Of a DNA stretch of 64,000 bases, positions 49,618 through 59,125 are shown in pieces. The stretch comes from DAOUAM01 sp034433305 (GTDB taxonomy: Bacteria > Chloroflexota > Dehalococcoidia > Lucifugimonadales > DAOUAM01). Made by a program: the position numbers and the translations under genes. Position 1 is the first letter of the stretch; the number at the start of each line of letters is the position of its first letter. Under the pieces are notes generated by a model. That model was not told the origin of the DNA. It searched no databases and saw only the letters and a list, made by a program, of their open reading frames with translations. The stretch spans positions 1 to 64,000 of the forward strand of contig DAOUAM010000028.1 of NCBI GenBank assembly GCA_034433305.1, written 5' to 3'.

Positions 49618-51090
49618 ATGGAGTACGAGATAGTTATCGGACTGGAAGTACACTCCCAGCTCCTTACCAGAAGCAAGATGTTCTGCGGGTGCAGCGCGGC
49701 TTACCAGGACGCGCCACCCAACACTGTCGTGTGCCCCGTGTGCATGGGCATGCCCGGGGTGCTGCCGGTCATCAACAAGCGGGCTGTGGAGTACGTTATC
49801 AAGACCGGCCTGGCCCTCAACTGCACCATCTCTCGTTCCACCAAGTTCGACCGCAAGAACTATCCCTATCCTGACCTGATGAAGGGCTATCAGATTTCGC
49901 AGTATGACCTGCCCATTGCTGTCCATGGCAGCCTGACCATCGAGACCGATGGCCAGGAAAAGGCCGTCGGGATTACCAGGGTACACCTGGAGGAGGATGT
50001 AGCCAAGCTGCTGCACCGCGCAGCGCCCCATGGGGAGAGCTACAGCTTGCTGGACATCAACCGCTCCGGCGTTCCGCTGATGGAAATCGTCAGCGAGCCC
50101 GACATGCGCAGCCCGGAGGAGGCCCGGAGCTACCTGATGAAGCTACGCTCTATCCTCCAGTACATCGGAGTCAGCACGGCCAACATGGAGGAGGGCAGCT
50201 TCCGCTGCGACGCCAACATCAGCATACGCCCGCGCGGCTCCACCGAGTTCGGCCCGAAAGTGGAAGTGAAGAACATGAACAGCTACCGCTCGGTATACCG
50301 CGCGCTCCAGTACGAGGCCGAGCGCCAGGTCCGCGCCGTGGAGGAAGGCCAGCGTATCGTCCGCGAGACCCGAGGATGGGTGGAGGAGCGCGGCGTCACC
50401 GTGTCCCAACGCACCAAGGAGTACGCCTCGGACTACCGCTACTTCCCGGAGCCAGACCTGCCGCCCCTGGTCATCAGCCCGGAGTGGGTGGAGCAGGTGC
50501 GCCAGGGCCTGCCCGAGTTGCCGGACGCCAGAAAGGCCCGGTTCATGGAGCAGTATGGCCTGTCCGAGTACGACGCCAGGCTGCTGACGGCCTCCAGGGC
50601 CACCGCTGACTTCTTCGAGGCTGTCCTGGCGGTCAAGCCGCTCAGGGGCGACGCCCAGAAGCAGCAGGCCAAGGCAGTCAGCAACTGGCTGCTGGGCGAG
50701 ACGGCCCGGCTGCTCAATGTGACAGGGGGTGAGATTGCCGACGTCAAGTTCCGGCCTGAGCACCTTGTCCAGCTTCTGGACCTGGTGGAGGCAGGCACGC
50801 TTACCACCAGCATGGCCAAGTCGGTGTTCGAGGAGATGTTCCGCACCGGCAAGCCGCCGGAGCAGATCGCCCGCGAGGCCGGCATGGTACAGATCACCGA
50901 TGCGGACGCCATCCGCGCGGCGGTGGAGCAGGCCATCGCCGAGAACCCAAAGCCTGTCGCCGACTATCTGGGTGGCAAAGACACGGCCATAAGGTTCCTC
51001 GTAGGCCAGGTCATGAAGCTCACCAAAGGCAAAGCCAACCCCCAGATGGTGACCGAGCAGTTGAAAGCCAAGCTTGAGGCAATGAGGTAG
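49618..51090 (+). CDS. gatB: aspartyl/glutamyl-tRNA amidotransferase subunit B
   Basis: 490-residue GatB, which phosphorylates the carboxylate of Glu-tRNA(Gln)/Asp-tRNA(Asn) for amidation with GatA and GatC. VIGLEVHSQLLTRSKMFCGC and CPVCMGMPGVLPVIN carry zinc-site Cys residues, NYPYPDLMKGYQISQYDLPI is diagnostic, and the C-terminal GatB/YqeY tail domain starts near LLNVTGG. No gatA or gatC is adjacent, so they are elsewhere. GAGGTGATG precedes the ATG. Confidence 0.95.
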   Translation: MEYEIVIGLEVHSQLLTRSKMFCGCSAAYQDAPPNTVVCPVCMGMPGVLPVINKRAVEYVIKTGLALNCTISRSTKFDRKNYPYPDLMKGYQISQYDLPIAVHGSLTIETDGQEKAVGITRVHLEEDVAKLLHRAAPHGESYSLLDINRSGVPLMEIVSEPDMRSPEEARSYLMKLRSILQYIGVSTANMEEGSFRCDANISIRPRGSTEFGPKVEVKNMNSYRSVYRALQYEAERQVRAVEEGQRIVRETRGWVEERGVTVSQRTKEYASDYRYFPEPDLPPLVISPEWVEQVRQGLPELPDARKARFMEQYGLSEYDARLLTASRATADFFEAVLAVKPLRGDAQKQQAKAVSNWLLGETARLLNVTGGEIADVKFRPEHLVQLLDLVEAGTLTTSMAKSVFEEMFRTGKPPEQIAREAGMVQITDADAIRAAVEQAIAENPKPVADYLGGKDTAIRFLVGQVMKLTKGKANPQMVTEQLKAKLEAMR

Positions 51091-51094
51091 GTAT

Positions 51095-52447
51095 ATGAAT
51101 GGTCATGCCCCTCTGAACGGCGTGTCGGGGGGTGGTGGCACCAGACGTTCCAGGACCAATAGTCTGCTCCTTCTGTTCTATCCTGGACTGGGTGTGAAGC
51201 GCTGGCTGCTCATCGGGGCGGCCGGCATCGGGGCAATGTCCGTGGGCACGGCATACCTGCTACGGAAGCTGTTCCTCCTGGGGTTCCCGGAGTTCCTGCC
51301 GGGCTACATGGAGGGAGTGTTCCTCATGGCCCTGGGTATGCTGGCCATCGGCCTGGGCATATATGGACTCTACCGCTCCCTGAGGCCGCTCCTGTTCGCG
51401 TCGGCGACCTTCGACACCCTGGCCAACACCATTTACGTGCGCCGTTACAGGGGCAAGGGGCCGAGAATAGTGGCCATCGGCGGGGGCACGGGACTTTCGG
51501 TGCTGCTGCGTGGCCTCAAGCACTACACCGACAACCTGACCGCCATTGTCACGGTGGGCGACGACGGCGGAAGCTCTGGACGGCTCCGGCAGGAGCTGGG
51601 CGTGCTGCCGCCAGGTGACTTCAGGAACTGCCTGGTGGCCATGTCCGACGCCGAGCCGGTGGTGACGGAGCTTTTCCAGTACCGCTTCGACCAGGGCAAC
51701 GGCCTCAAGGGCCACAGTTTTGGCAACCTGTTCCTGGTGGCCATGGCCAACATTACCAGGAGCTTCGAGCGCGCCCTGTATGAGTCCAGCCGCGTGCTGG
51801 CGGTCCACGGCCAGATACTGCCGGCCACCACCGCCAACCTGTCGCTCTATGCCAGGCTGTCCAATGGCTCGGTAGTGCATGGCGAGTCCAACATAACGGC
51901 CCAGGGCGGCAAGGTAGAGCAGCTTTTCGTCAACCCGCCCGACGCCCAGGCCTACCTGCCGGCGGTGGAGGCCATCGAGCAGGCCCAGCTTATCATCATC
52001 GGGCCTGGCAGCCTCTACACCAGCATCCTGCCCAACCTGCTGGTATCGGGTATTTCGGAGGCAATCAAGCGCTCCAGGGCCATCAAGGTGTATGTGTGCA
52101 ACGTAGCCACGCAGAAGGGCGAGACGGAGGGCTACAGCGTGGCCGACCATGTGGAGGCGCTCCAGCGACACACCTTCACCACCATCGTGGACTACGTCAT
52201 CGCCAACGATACGCCACGGGACCTTGGCCCCCAGTTCCAGGGCAGGCCGGTCGCCCACGATGGCAGGCCATTGCACCATGCCAAGCTGTTGCTGGAAGAC
52301 GTGATGGACCTGACACATCCAGTAAGACACGACTCAGCAAGGCTAGCACGCGCCATCATGAACGTGTATCATAAGAAGCGCAACGGCAAGAGCAAGGCCA
52401 CCCCCGAAGTAGTGGCCCAACGCGCGGGCGCAGGGTGGAGTGTGTAG
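51095..52447 (+). CDS. YvcK/gluconeogenesis factor family (CofD-like) protein with membrane N-terminus
   Basis: 450-residue protein. The C-terminal 330 residues are YvcK-like: AIGGGTGLSVLLRGLKHY, VGDDGGSSGRLR, LPPGDFRNCLVAM and NGESNITAQGGKVEQLF (with the variation seen here). YvcK binds UDP-sugars and affects cell wall metabolism and gluconeogenic growth. The first 110 residues add two transmembrane segments (WLLIGAAGIGAMSVGTAYLL and MEGVFLMALGMLAIGLGIYG), a form known from actinobacteria and Chloroflexota. It starts 4 bases after gatB. Confidence 0.88.
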   Translation: MNGHAPLNGVSGGGGTRRSRTNSLLLLFYPGLGVKRWLLIGAAGIGAMSVGTAYLLRKLFLLGFPEFLPGYMEGVFLMALGMLAIGLGIYGLYRSLRPLLFASATFDTLANTIYVRRYRGKGPRIVAIGGGTGLSVLLRGLKHYTDNLTAIVTVGDDGGSSGRLRQELGVLPPGDFRNCLVAMSDAEPVVTELFQYRFDQGNGLKGHSFGNLFLVAMANITRSFERALYESSRVLAVHGQILPATTANLSLYARLSNGSVVHGESNITAQGGKVEQLFVNPPDAQAYLPAVEAIEQAQLIIIGPGSLYTSILPNLLVSGISEAIKRSRAIKVYVCNVATQKGETEGYSVADHVEALQRHTFTTIVDYVIANDTPRDLGPQFQGRPVAHDGRPLHHAKLLLEDVMDLTHPVRHDSARLARAIMNVYHKKRNGKSKATPEVVAQRAGAGWSV

Positions 52448-52459
52448 CAGGTAGTACAC

Positions 52460-52678
52460 ATGCAGCTAGCTTTGGATCTGGTCCAGATACTTATCTCCAT
52501 TGTGCTGGTGCTGGCCATTCTGGTGCAGGTGCGTGGGCAGGGCACCGGCCTCTTTGCATCGGGCGAGAGCGCCTTCCGGACGCGCCGCGGCCTGGAGAGG
52601 ACGCTTTTTCGCTTCACCATAGCCATGGCCGTGGTCTTTGTCATTGTCTCCATAATCAGCGCCCGCATTGCCGGATAG
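52460..52678 (+). CDS. secG: preprotein translocase subunit SecG
   Basis: 72-residue SecG. Two transmembrane helices (LVQILISIVLVLAILVQVRGQG and FRFTIAMAVVFVIVSIISARI) flank the conserved cytosolic loop GTGLFASGESAFRTRRGLERTLFR (in parts). It assists SecYE during translocation. It starts 12 bases after yvcK. Confidence 0.9.
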   Translation: MQLALDLVQILISIVLVLAILVQVRGQGTGLFASGESAFRTRRGLERTLFRFTIAMAVVFVIVSIISARIAG

Positions 52679-52722
52679 GGGCGAGGCCTGTAGCCGGGTC
52701 TCGTCCTTCTGGCTATTCCTTC

Positions 52723-53562
52723 ATGCCTCCCCTTATCACCCTCACCACCGACTTCGGCCCTCAGGACGGGTGGCCGGCGGCCATGAAGGGCGTCATCCTG
52801 GGCATTAACCCAGGCGCGGTGGTGGTGGACATCTCCCACGAGGCGCCTCCCCAGGATATAGCCCACGCAGCCTTCGTCCTGTGGACTGTGTACCGCTACT
52901 TTCCGCCCGACACGGTACACGTCGCGGTAGTTGACCCGGGGGTGGGCACGTCGCGCCGTGCGCTGCTGCTGGTGACGCCCCATGGGAGGTTCGTCGCCCC
53001 GGACAACGGGCTGCTTACCTATGTGCTGAGCGACGCAGGCGCTGGGGCGGTGGCAGGGCAGGGCGCAGACTTCCTGCGGCCAGTGCAGGTAAATGTGCCC
53101 CCTGGCTGCCAGGCCTATGCCCTGACGCAGCCCGCATACTGGCGACAGCCAGTAAGCACCACCTTCCACGGACGGGACATCTTCGCGCCGGTTGCCGCCC
53201 ACCTGAGCACCGGCGTGCCGCCGGCGGACCTGGGCCAGCCTGTTGATTGGGTAGTGGCCCTTAACGTGCCAGCGCCGGAAGTGAGGCTGGGGGAGACAGT
53301 GGGAAGGATCATCCACGTTGACCGCTTCGGCAACCTTGTTACCAGCATCCGCCCGGAGCACCTGCCGGGCCGTCGCATCCAGGCACAGGTGGAAGGGCAC
53401 CGTGCCACGGGCCTGGCCCTGTCCTACGCCGAGGGTGACGGGCTGCTGGCCCTCATCGGCAGCCACGGCTGCCTGGAGATCGCCGCCAGGAACGGCAGCG
53501 CGGCGGCCCGCACCGGCGCACGGCCCGGCAGCGAGGTCAGGGTCTCGGCCCTGGAGAGATAG
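52723..53562 (+). CDS. S-adenosyl-L-methionine hydroxide adenosyltransferase (DUF62 family)
   Basis: 279-residue SAM-hydrolase of the chlorinase/fluorinase superfamily. ITLTTDFGPQDGWPAAMKGVI opens the protein, VHVAVVDPGVGTSRRALLL and FVAPDNGLLTYVL follow, TFHGRDIFAPVAAHL holds the Arg/His of the hydroxide-type active site, and VDRFGNLVTSI begins the C-terminal domain. The reaction hydrolyses SAM to adenosine and methionine; a halogenase would need other residues and no biosynthetic cluster is present. ATG 52723 is the family start. The physiological role is unknown. Confidence 0.87.
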   Translation: MPPLITLTTDFGPQDGWPAAMKGVILGINPGAVVVDISHEAPPQDIAHAAFVLWTVYRYFPPDTVHVAVVDPGVGTSRRALLLVTPHGRFVAPDNGLLTYVLSDAGAGAVAGQGADFLRPVQVNVPPGCQAYALTQPAYWRQPVSTTFHGRDIFAPVAAHLSTGVPPADLGQPVDWVVALNVPAPEVRLGETVGRIIHVDRFGNLVTSIRPEHLPGRRIQAQVEGHRATGLALSYAEGDGLLALIGSHGCLEIAARNGSAAARTGARPGSEVRVSALER

Positions 53563-53600
53563 GCGTCGCAGTGGTGGCGCGCCCCTGGTGCGGCGGGCGG

Positions 53601-53915
53601 TCACTCCAGCCTGACGGCGGTGCCGTAGGCCAGGATTTCGGATGCGCCGCTCATGACAACCGATGTGGAAAGCCGGAAGCCGACGATGGCATTGGCCCCC
53701 ATACGCTCAGCTTCCTGCACCATCCTGGCAATGGCATACTCCCGGGACTCGCTCAGGAGCTGAGTGTACTCCTTGATTTCGCCCCCGACGAGGCCCCGCA
53801 GCGCGGCCACTATGTCCCTGCCCAAGTGGCGCGCCCGAATGGCATTGCCCTTGGCGAGGCCCAGCACCTCGACTATGCGCTTGCCTTCCACTGTGTCAGT
53901 CGTAACAACTATCAT
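53601..53915 (-). CDS. YbjQ-family (UPF0145) protein
   Basis: 104-residue protein starting MIVVTTDTVEGKRIVEVLGLAKGN. The family forms a pentameric metal-binding-like fold; the pattern GNAIRARHLGRDIVAALRGLVGGE and AERMGANAIVGFRLSTSVVMSGASEILAYGTAV matches it throughout. Function is unknown although heavy-metal binding has been proposed for the fold. It is located 11 bases after the FAD-linked oxidase stop, probably in one unit. Confidence 0.85.
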   Translation of the reverse strand: MIVVTTDTVEGKRIVEVLGLAKGNAIRARHLGRDIVAALRGLVGGEIKEYTQLLSESREYAIARMVQEAERMGANAIVGFRLSTSVVMSGASEILAYGTAVRLE

Positions 53916-53926
53916 GGTACAGCACC

Positions 53927-55330
53927 TTATCCAGCCAGCTTGCCAGGGTTCAGGATGTTGTTGGGGTCCAGGGCGCGCTTTATGTCGCGCACGACCTGCA
54001 CACCGGCGCCAAGCTCACGCCCGTAGAGGTGGGCCAGCTTGATACCCACGCCGTGGCAGTACTCCATGCTGCCGCCCATGTCCTGGGCCAGTACCAGCAC
54101 CGCGTCCACGGCGTCGGCCATCCTCTCAGCGGCATCGGGCGTGCCGTCCTCAGCCCCGATGAGGAAGGAGAAGAACTCGGGCCTGGCCCACAGCGACCAC
54201 TCGTGTACCACTATGCGGCGGGACGCCAGGACTTGCTGGCAGCGACGCCGGTACTCCAGCACTCTGGAGGCCGGCAGCGATACGTGCAGATAGTCCATAC
54301 GCCAGCCAGAGCGGCGCCGCCTGGCCGCCCTGGGGTCTTGAAGCACCTCCCGCTTGTACCGCTCCGCCGAGGCGTGCCGGGTATTCCAGTACTGCTGCGC
54401 TTCCCCCTCCTCCGCGTCCCTGGCGTCGAAGCGACGGCAGACCTCGCTGGCACGCCGGCCCCGCGCCTCCACATCCTCCCGCAGACCATCGAAGGCAACG
54501 TACAGCGTGGCCTCGCGGCTTTCCTGTCCATCCTCCGGCCAGTACTCGTCACCGTAGTCTACCAGTGCAGGCCGCAGCCCCTGAGCGAACAGCTCCTTGA
54601 TTGCCCGGTAGCCGGCCTCGAACTCCGGGAAGACATAGGCCCGCAGGAGACGCTGCTCAGGCTGCGGAAAGGCCTGGACCGTCGCCTCGGTGATGACGCC
54701 CAGCGTGCCCTCAGAGCCGATGAACAGGTGATTGAGAGAGGGGCCAAGGGAGGTGTTGGGCACGGCCCTGGTCCTGACAATCTCACCGGTGGGCAGGACT
54801 ACCTCCAGCCCCAGCACTTGCTGGCCCATGGAGCCGTAGCCGGCGGCCAGGTAGCCGACGCCGTCGGTGGATATGGCCCCGCCCACGGTGGCGATGGGCC
54901 TGCTCCAGGGGTCATGCCCCAGCAGCATGCCCTCGCGCTCCAGGGCCGTCGAAACGTCCTCCAGGATGGCCCCGGCCTGCGCCCTTACAGTCCTGTCCTC
55001 CCGGCTGACCTCCAGCACCGAGCACATGCGCTGGAGGTTGAGCACGATGCAGCCCTCCACGGGGGCCGCGGCGCCCATGACTCCCGTGCCGGCCGCGTAG
55101 GGCACCACGGGGACCTGGTGGCTGCTGGCGAAGCGCAGCAGCCTGGACACGTCCTGGGTATCGGCCGGCCATACAATCACGGCCGGCCGGGCAGACAGTC
55201 TCGACGCCGCCCGGAAGGCACGGAAAGTCCCCAGCGCGTCGCCCGAGTAACGCTCGATATGCTCCTGCTCGGTGGATACTTTGCCTTCGCCGATGAGCCG
55301 GCGAAGGTCTGCCGTCAGACTATTCACCAT
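53927..55330 (-). CDS. FAD-binding oxidase/dehydrogenase of the GlcD/D-lactate dehydrogenase type
   Basis: 467-residue PCMH-type flavoprotein. FAD-binding segment VVPYAAGTGVMGAAAPVEGCIVL, DPWSRPIATVGGAISTDGVGYLAAGYGSMGQQVLG and FIGSEGTLGVITEATVQ are present, and the C-terminal cap domain ends ALDPNNILNPGKLAG. Family members oxidise 2-hydroxyacids such as D-lactate or glycolate and pass electrons to quinone or cytochrome. The nickel-pincer racemase elsewhere in the window could supply a D-hydroxyacid, but no sequence link proves this. It is not fused to an Fe-S domain. Confidence 0.88.
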   Translation of the reverse strand: MVNSLTADLRRLIGEGKVSTEQEHIERYSGDALGTFRAFRAASRLSARPAVIVWPADTQDVSRLLRFASSHQVPVVPYAAGTGVMGAAAPVEGCIVLNLQRMCSVLEVSREDRTVRAQAGAILEDVSTALEREGMLLGHDPWSRPIATVGGAISTDGVGYLAAGYGSMGQQVLGLEVVLPTGEIVRTRAVPNTSLGPSLNHLFIGSEGTLGVITEATVQAFPQPEQRLLRAYVFPEFEAGYRAIKELFAQGLRPALVDYGDEYWPEDGQESREATLYVAFDGLREDVEARGRRASEVCRRFDARDAEEGEAQQYWNTRHASAERYKREVLQDPRAARRRRSGWRMDYLHVSLPASRVLEYRRRCQQVLASRRIVVHEWSLWARPEFFSFLIGAEDGTPDAAERMADAVDAVLVLAQDMGGSMEYCHGVGIKLAHLYGRELGAGVQVVRDIKRALDPNNILNPGKLAG

Positions 55331-55491
55331 GGGTCAGCTCCAGCGCCTGTTGTCTGCGTCCGGGGAAGCAGGCTATGCTAAGCGAGCCTCCGCCAGGCCC
55401 TCGAGAGGACGGCGAGGCTTCTCCGCCTCAGACCCAGATTAGCAGATAGGCGGCGGATGGGACAGCCGGGCCACTAGAAGCAGGCGTGGGG

Positions 55492-56856
55492 CTACCTCAG
55501 CTTCCACTCGGTGCCGCCGCCGGGCTTGTCCTCCAGGACGACACCATGCTCGGCGAGGCGCTGGCGTATCTTGTCGGCAAGGGCGAACTGCCTGGCCGCC
55601 CGAAGCTCTGACCTGACATCCACCAGGAGCTGCACAAAGGGGGCGACATCCACCTTGCCCACGGCCTCCGGCTCTTTCAGGGTGAGGCCCAGCACGCCGG
55701 CAAGCTCCCGCAGCGTGGCCTGGGCATCGGCCACGTCCTGCCCCTGCTCACGGCCACGGTTGATGTCCCTGGCCAGGTCGAAGAGGGCCGCGATGGCGCG
55801 AGGGGTGTTCAGGTCATCGTCCATGGCCTCGATGAACCGCTGCCGGTAGGGCGCCGGGTCCAGTCTGGGGCCGCCGCCTCCGGCGCCATCCTTGAGGGCA
55901 TGGCGCAGACGCTCAGCGGCGCGCTCCTGGGCGGCCACCCCATCCTCGCTGTACACCAGGGGACTGCGGTAGTGAGAGCTGAGAAAAAACAGCCGCATGG
56001 CGTCCGGGGAAGACCGCTGGAGGGCTTCGGCAATGGGCACGATGTTGCCCAGGGACTTGCTCATCTTGTCCTCGCCCACCCTCAGCAGGCCATTGTGGAC
56101 CCAGAAGCGGGCAAAAGGCTCCTTCTGGGTGTAGTTCTCCGACTGGGCAATCTCGTTCTCGTGGTGGGGGAAAATCAGGTCCTGGCCGCCGCCGTGAATG
56201 TCCAGGCTTTCGCCCAGGTAGCCAATGGACATGGCGCTGCACTCGATGTGCCAGCCGGGCCTGCCGGGGCCCCAGGGGCTGTCCCAGGCCGGCTCGCCGG
56301 GCTTCTGGCCCTTCCACAGAGCGAAGTCCATGGCGTCTTCTTTGGCCTCACCTGGCTCCACCCTGGCACCGGCCATCATGCTCTCCAGGGAGCGATGGCT
56401 GAGCTTGCCATAGTCCGGGTCGCGGCGCACCCGGAAGTACACGTCGCCGTTGACCGAGTAGGCGTAGCCCCGGTCTATCAGCACCTTGATGATCTCAATA
56501 ATCCTGGGGATCTCCTCGGTGGCCCTGGGGTACTTGTGGGCGCGCTGGACGTTCAGCGCGTCCATCTCGCGGAGGTATGCCTCGATGTTCCTGTCCGCCA
56601 GTTCCTTGGTGGAGATGCCCAGCCTGGCCGCGCCCTGGATCATCTTGTCATCAATGTCGGTGAAGTTCTGGACGTGCTTGACCTTCAGGCCTTTGAACTC
56701 CAGGTAGCGCCGCAGCACATCGAAGATGATGTAGCTCATGGCGTGGCCCACGTGGGACGCCGCGTAGGGTGTCACGCCACAGACATACATCTTCACCACG
56801 CCATTCGCGACCGAGAAGTCTTCCTTTTTGCCGGAGAGGGTGTTGTAGAGCTTCAT
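55492..56856 (-). CDS. cysS: cysteinyl-tRNA synthetase
   Basis: 454-residue class I synthetase. CGVTPYAASHVGHAMSYI contains the HIGH-like motif (HVGH) and first zinc Cys; GWHIECSAM and HHENEIAQSE are zinc/adenylate sites; EDKMSKSLGN is the KMSKS motif; the DALR-like anticodon domain follows. It overlaps the ispF stop (ATGA) and is the last gene of the four-gene operon; the 161-base stretch upstream on the other side, 55331-55491, holds nothing recognised. Confidence 0.95.
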   Translation of the reverse strand: MKLYNTLSGKKEDFSVANGVVKMYVCGVTPYAASHVGHAMSYIIFDVLRRYLEFKGLKVKHVQNFTDIDDKMIQGAARLGISTKELADRNIEAYLREMDALNVQRAHKYPRATEEIPRIIEIIKVLIDRGYAYSVNGDVYFRVRRDPDYGKLSHRSLESMMAGARVEPGEAKEDAMDFALWKGQKPGEPAWDSPWGPGRPGWHIECSAMSIGYLGESLDIHGGGQDLIFPHHENEIAQSENYTQKEPFARFWVHNGLLRVGEDKMSKSLGNIVPIAEALQRSSPDAMRLFFLSSHYRSPLVYSEDGVAAQERAAERLRHALKDGAGGGGPRLDPAPYRQRFIEAMDDDLNTPRAIAALFDLARDINRGREQGQDVADAQATLRELAGVLGLTLKEPEAVGKVDVAPFVQLLVDVRSELRAARQFALADKIRQRLAEHGVVLEDKPGGGTEWKLR

Positions 56857-57335
56857 TCTGTCCGTTCTATCGTGGCGATTGCCAGGCTGGCGATGCCCTC
56901 GCCCCTGCCGATGAAGCCAAGGCCGTCGGTGGTCTTGGCCTTCAGGTTGAGGAAGGCCGGGCCAACGCCCAGCGTCGAAGCGAGGCTCTGCTTGATCTGG
57001 GCCATGAATGGCCTCAAGACCGGACGTTCGGCGAGTATTGTAGCATCAACGTAGCTGGTGCGCCAACCGTGGGCTTTCAGTATCTCCAGCGTCTTCTGGA
57101 GCAGGACCACGCTGGAAATGCCCCTGTACCTGGAGTCGCTGGAGGGAAAGTGGGTGCCTATGTCGTCCAGGCCGGCGCCGCCCAGCAAGGCGTCAATGAC
57201 GGCGTGGATGAGGACATCGCCATCGCTGTGGCCCTGAAGGCCCTTCTCGAAGGGGATGGACACTCCACCCAGTATGAGGGGCCTGCCCTCTACCAGGGGA
57301 TGCACGTCGAAGCCGATGCCTGAGCGGGCTACCAT
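56853..57335 (-). CDS. ispF: 2-C-methyl-D-erythritol 2,4-cyclodiphosphate synthase
   Basis: 160-residue IspF of the MEP isoprenoid pathway. RSGIGFDVHPLVEGRPLILGGV and KGLQGHSDGDVLIHAVIDALLGGAGLDDIGTHFP carry the metal-site Asp and His residues, with KTTDGLGFIGRGEGIAS near the end. It forms a trimer that releases CMP. It starts within the ispD end (7-base overlap), so ispD and ispF are coupled but separate. Confidence 0.95.
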   Translation of the reverse strand: MVARSGIGFDVHPLVEGRPLILGGVSIPFEKGLQGHSDGDVLIHAVIDALLGGAGLDDIGTHFPSSDSRYRGISSVVLLQKTLEILKAHGWRTSYVDATILAERPVLRPFMAQIKQSLASTLGVGPAFLNLKAKTTDGLGFIGRGEGIASLAIATIERTE

Positions 57336-58060
57336 GTGCCGCCCCCGGCCACGCCACGGGCGCGAAGCAGGGCCTCGGCGATGGCGATGTCCTCGGGCGT
57401 CGTCACTTTGATGTTCTCGTAGGAACCCATAAACAGCCTGACCTTGCCCCCCATGCGCTCCACCATGGAGGCGTCATCGGTGACATCCTCGACGACGCGC
57501 TGGTGGGCCTCCATCAGCAGCGACTTGAGAAATACCTGGGGCGTCTGGACGGCCCACAACTGGTCGCGGGGCAGCGTCCTGTCCACCAGCATGTCCGCGC
57601 CGGCAAGCTTGATAGTATCTTTCACTGGCACGGCAGCCGTGGCCGCGCCGGTCTCAGCAGCGTGGCGCAGGCCCCTCTCGATGAGGCTGGCGTCAACGCA
57701 GGGCCGGGCGCCATCATGCACCAGTACCCAGTGCATGTCCGCCAGCCGTTCCAGGCCGCACCTGACCGAGTCCTGGCGCCGCTGGCCGCCAGTGCAGATG
57801 TCCCTTACCTTGTGGAAGCCGGCCTGCTGGACCAGCCGCCTGCCATCGGCGACGTTGTGCTGGGACAGCACCAGGACTATGGCATCCACCAGGGGCGAGG
57901 CGTGGAAGGCCTGGAGGGTGTAGCCGATAAGGGGCTTGCCCAGAAGCGGCAGAAAGACCTTGTCGCGCCCACCCATGCGGCGGCTGGCGCCGGCGGCGAC
58001 AAGGATAGCCCCCACCCTGGGGTGGGGGCCTCTGTCCCCCGGCGTCAGCGGCCCGGCCAC
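57329..58060 (-). CDS. ispD: 2-C-methyl-D-erythritol 4-phosphate cytidylyltransferase
   Basis: 243-residue IspD. AILVAAGASRRMGGRDKVFLPLLGKPLI is the CTP-binding loop, VLVHDGARPCVD and AVQTPQVF complete the active site. It transfers CMP to MEP. Start is GTG 58060, with the PIN/TRAM stop 3 bases upstream. Length is standard. Confidence 0.93.
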   Translation of the reverse strand: MAGPLTPGDRGPHPRVGAILVAAGASRRMGGRDKVFLPLLGKPLIGYTLQAFHASPLVDAIVLVLSQHNVADGRRLVQQAGFHKVRDICTGGQRRQDSVRCGLERLADMHWVLVHDGARPCVDASLIERGLRHAAETGAATAAVPVKDTIKLAGADMLVDRTLPRDQLWAVQTPQVFLKSLLMEAHQRVVEDVTDDASMVERMGGKVRLFMGSYENIKVTTPEDIAIAEALLRARGVAGGGTW

Positions 58061-58063
58061 GGG

Positions 58064-59125
58064 CTAGCCTCGCTTGGGCTGCGCGAAGATGATGGAACCG
58101 GCAGCGGTCTGAAGGACACGGGTGACCAGCACATCCACATCGCGATTGATGAAACGGTATCCACCCTCAACCACCACCATGGTGCCGTCGTCCAGGAAGC
58201 CGACGCCCTGGCCTGGCTCCTTGCCTTCCTGTATCACCCGGATGGTCATGCCCTCGCCTGGTAGCACCACCGGCTTCAGGGAGTTGGCCAGCTCGTTGAT
58301 GTTGAGCACCGGCACGCCCTGGATCTGGGCCACACGGTTGAGGTTGTAGTCTGTAGTTATAATGGACGCGTGGAGGTCCTTGGCAAGCCCTACCAGTTTA
58401 CCATCAACCTCGCCGCTGTCGCGATAGTCCACATCCAGGACCTGGATGGGGATTTCGGCCTCCTTGCGGAGCCTGTTAAGCATCTCCAGGCCCCTCCTGC
58501 CACGGTTGCGGCGAAGGGAGTCGCTGGAGTCGGCGATATGGCGCAGCTCGTCCAGTACAAACTTGGGTATGACCAGGGTGCCGCGCAGGAAGCCGGTGTG
58601 GGTGATGTCGGCGATGCGGCCGTCAATGATGGCGCTGGTGTCCAGCAGAATCTTGCCGTTATGGGTATTGACGGCGGCACCGCGTTTCCCGGCACTGGCA
58701 GCGCCCTCATGGGAGGCCAGGGCCTGGAAAATATCCCGGTTGGGCGATGCCATCAGCACCGCCCCCAGGTACCCCAGGAAGATGCTCAGGGTGATAGGCA
58801 GTCCCACGCCAAGCCAGCCGGGGAGACGGGACAGCGGTATGGAGAGCAGCAGGGCTACGAGCAGGCCCAGGACCAAGCCAAGGATACTGGAGAGGAGGGT
58901 GGTGGTAGGGATCTTCTCTAGCTGGCTAGCGACCCTGCGGGCAGCGCGGACGGAAAGATACGGCGAAAAGACCAGGCCAACTACAGCGCCCGTCAGGGTC
59001 AGTCCTGCGACCCATAGAACGTAACCCTCCGGCCCCCAGATCTCGCTGATGTACTCACCCAGTTTCCACCCGGCCGTGGCCAGGATCATGCCACCTACGA
59101 TGCGGGCGATGATCTCTGTGACCAT
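58064..59125 (-). CDS. PIN/TRAM-domain membrane protein (YacL-like)
   Basis: 353-residue protein: four hydrophobic segments in residues 1-130 (for example LLSSILGLVLGLLVALLLSIPL), then a PIN nuclease domain (ILLDTSAIIDGRIADITHTGFL, ITTDYNLNRVAQIQG with acidic residues in place) and a C-terminal TRAM RNA-binding domain (GEGMTIRVIQEGKEPGQGVGFLDDGTMVVVEGG in parts). YacL-type proteins are predicted membrane-anchored RNases. GGAGGAGGT precedes the ATG. First gene of the ispD-ispF-cysS operon. Confidence 0.92.
   Translation of the reverse strand: MVTEIIARIVGGMILATAGWKLGEYISEIWGPEGYVLWVAGLTLTGAVVGLVFSPYLSVRAARRVASQLEKIPTTTLLSSILGLVLGLLVALLLSIPLSRLPGWLGVGLPITLSIFLGYLGAVLMASPNRDIFQALASHEGAASAGKRGAAVNTHNGKILLDTSAIIDGRIADITHTGFLRGTLVIPKFVLDELRHIADSSDSLRRNRGRRGLEMLNRLRKEAEIPIQVLDVDYRDSGEVDGKLVGLAKDLHASIITTDYNLNRVAQIQGVPVLNINELANSLKPVVLPGEGMTIRVIQEGKEPGQGVGFLDDGTMVVVEGGYRFINRDVDVLVTRVLQTAAGSIIFAQPKRG

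Noticed and set aside
52723..53562. Fluorinase or chlorinase
   Set aside because: The hydroxide-type active-site block is present and no halometabolite genes are near.
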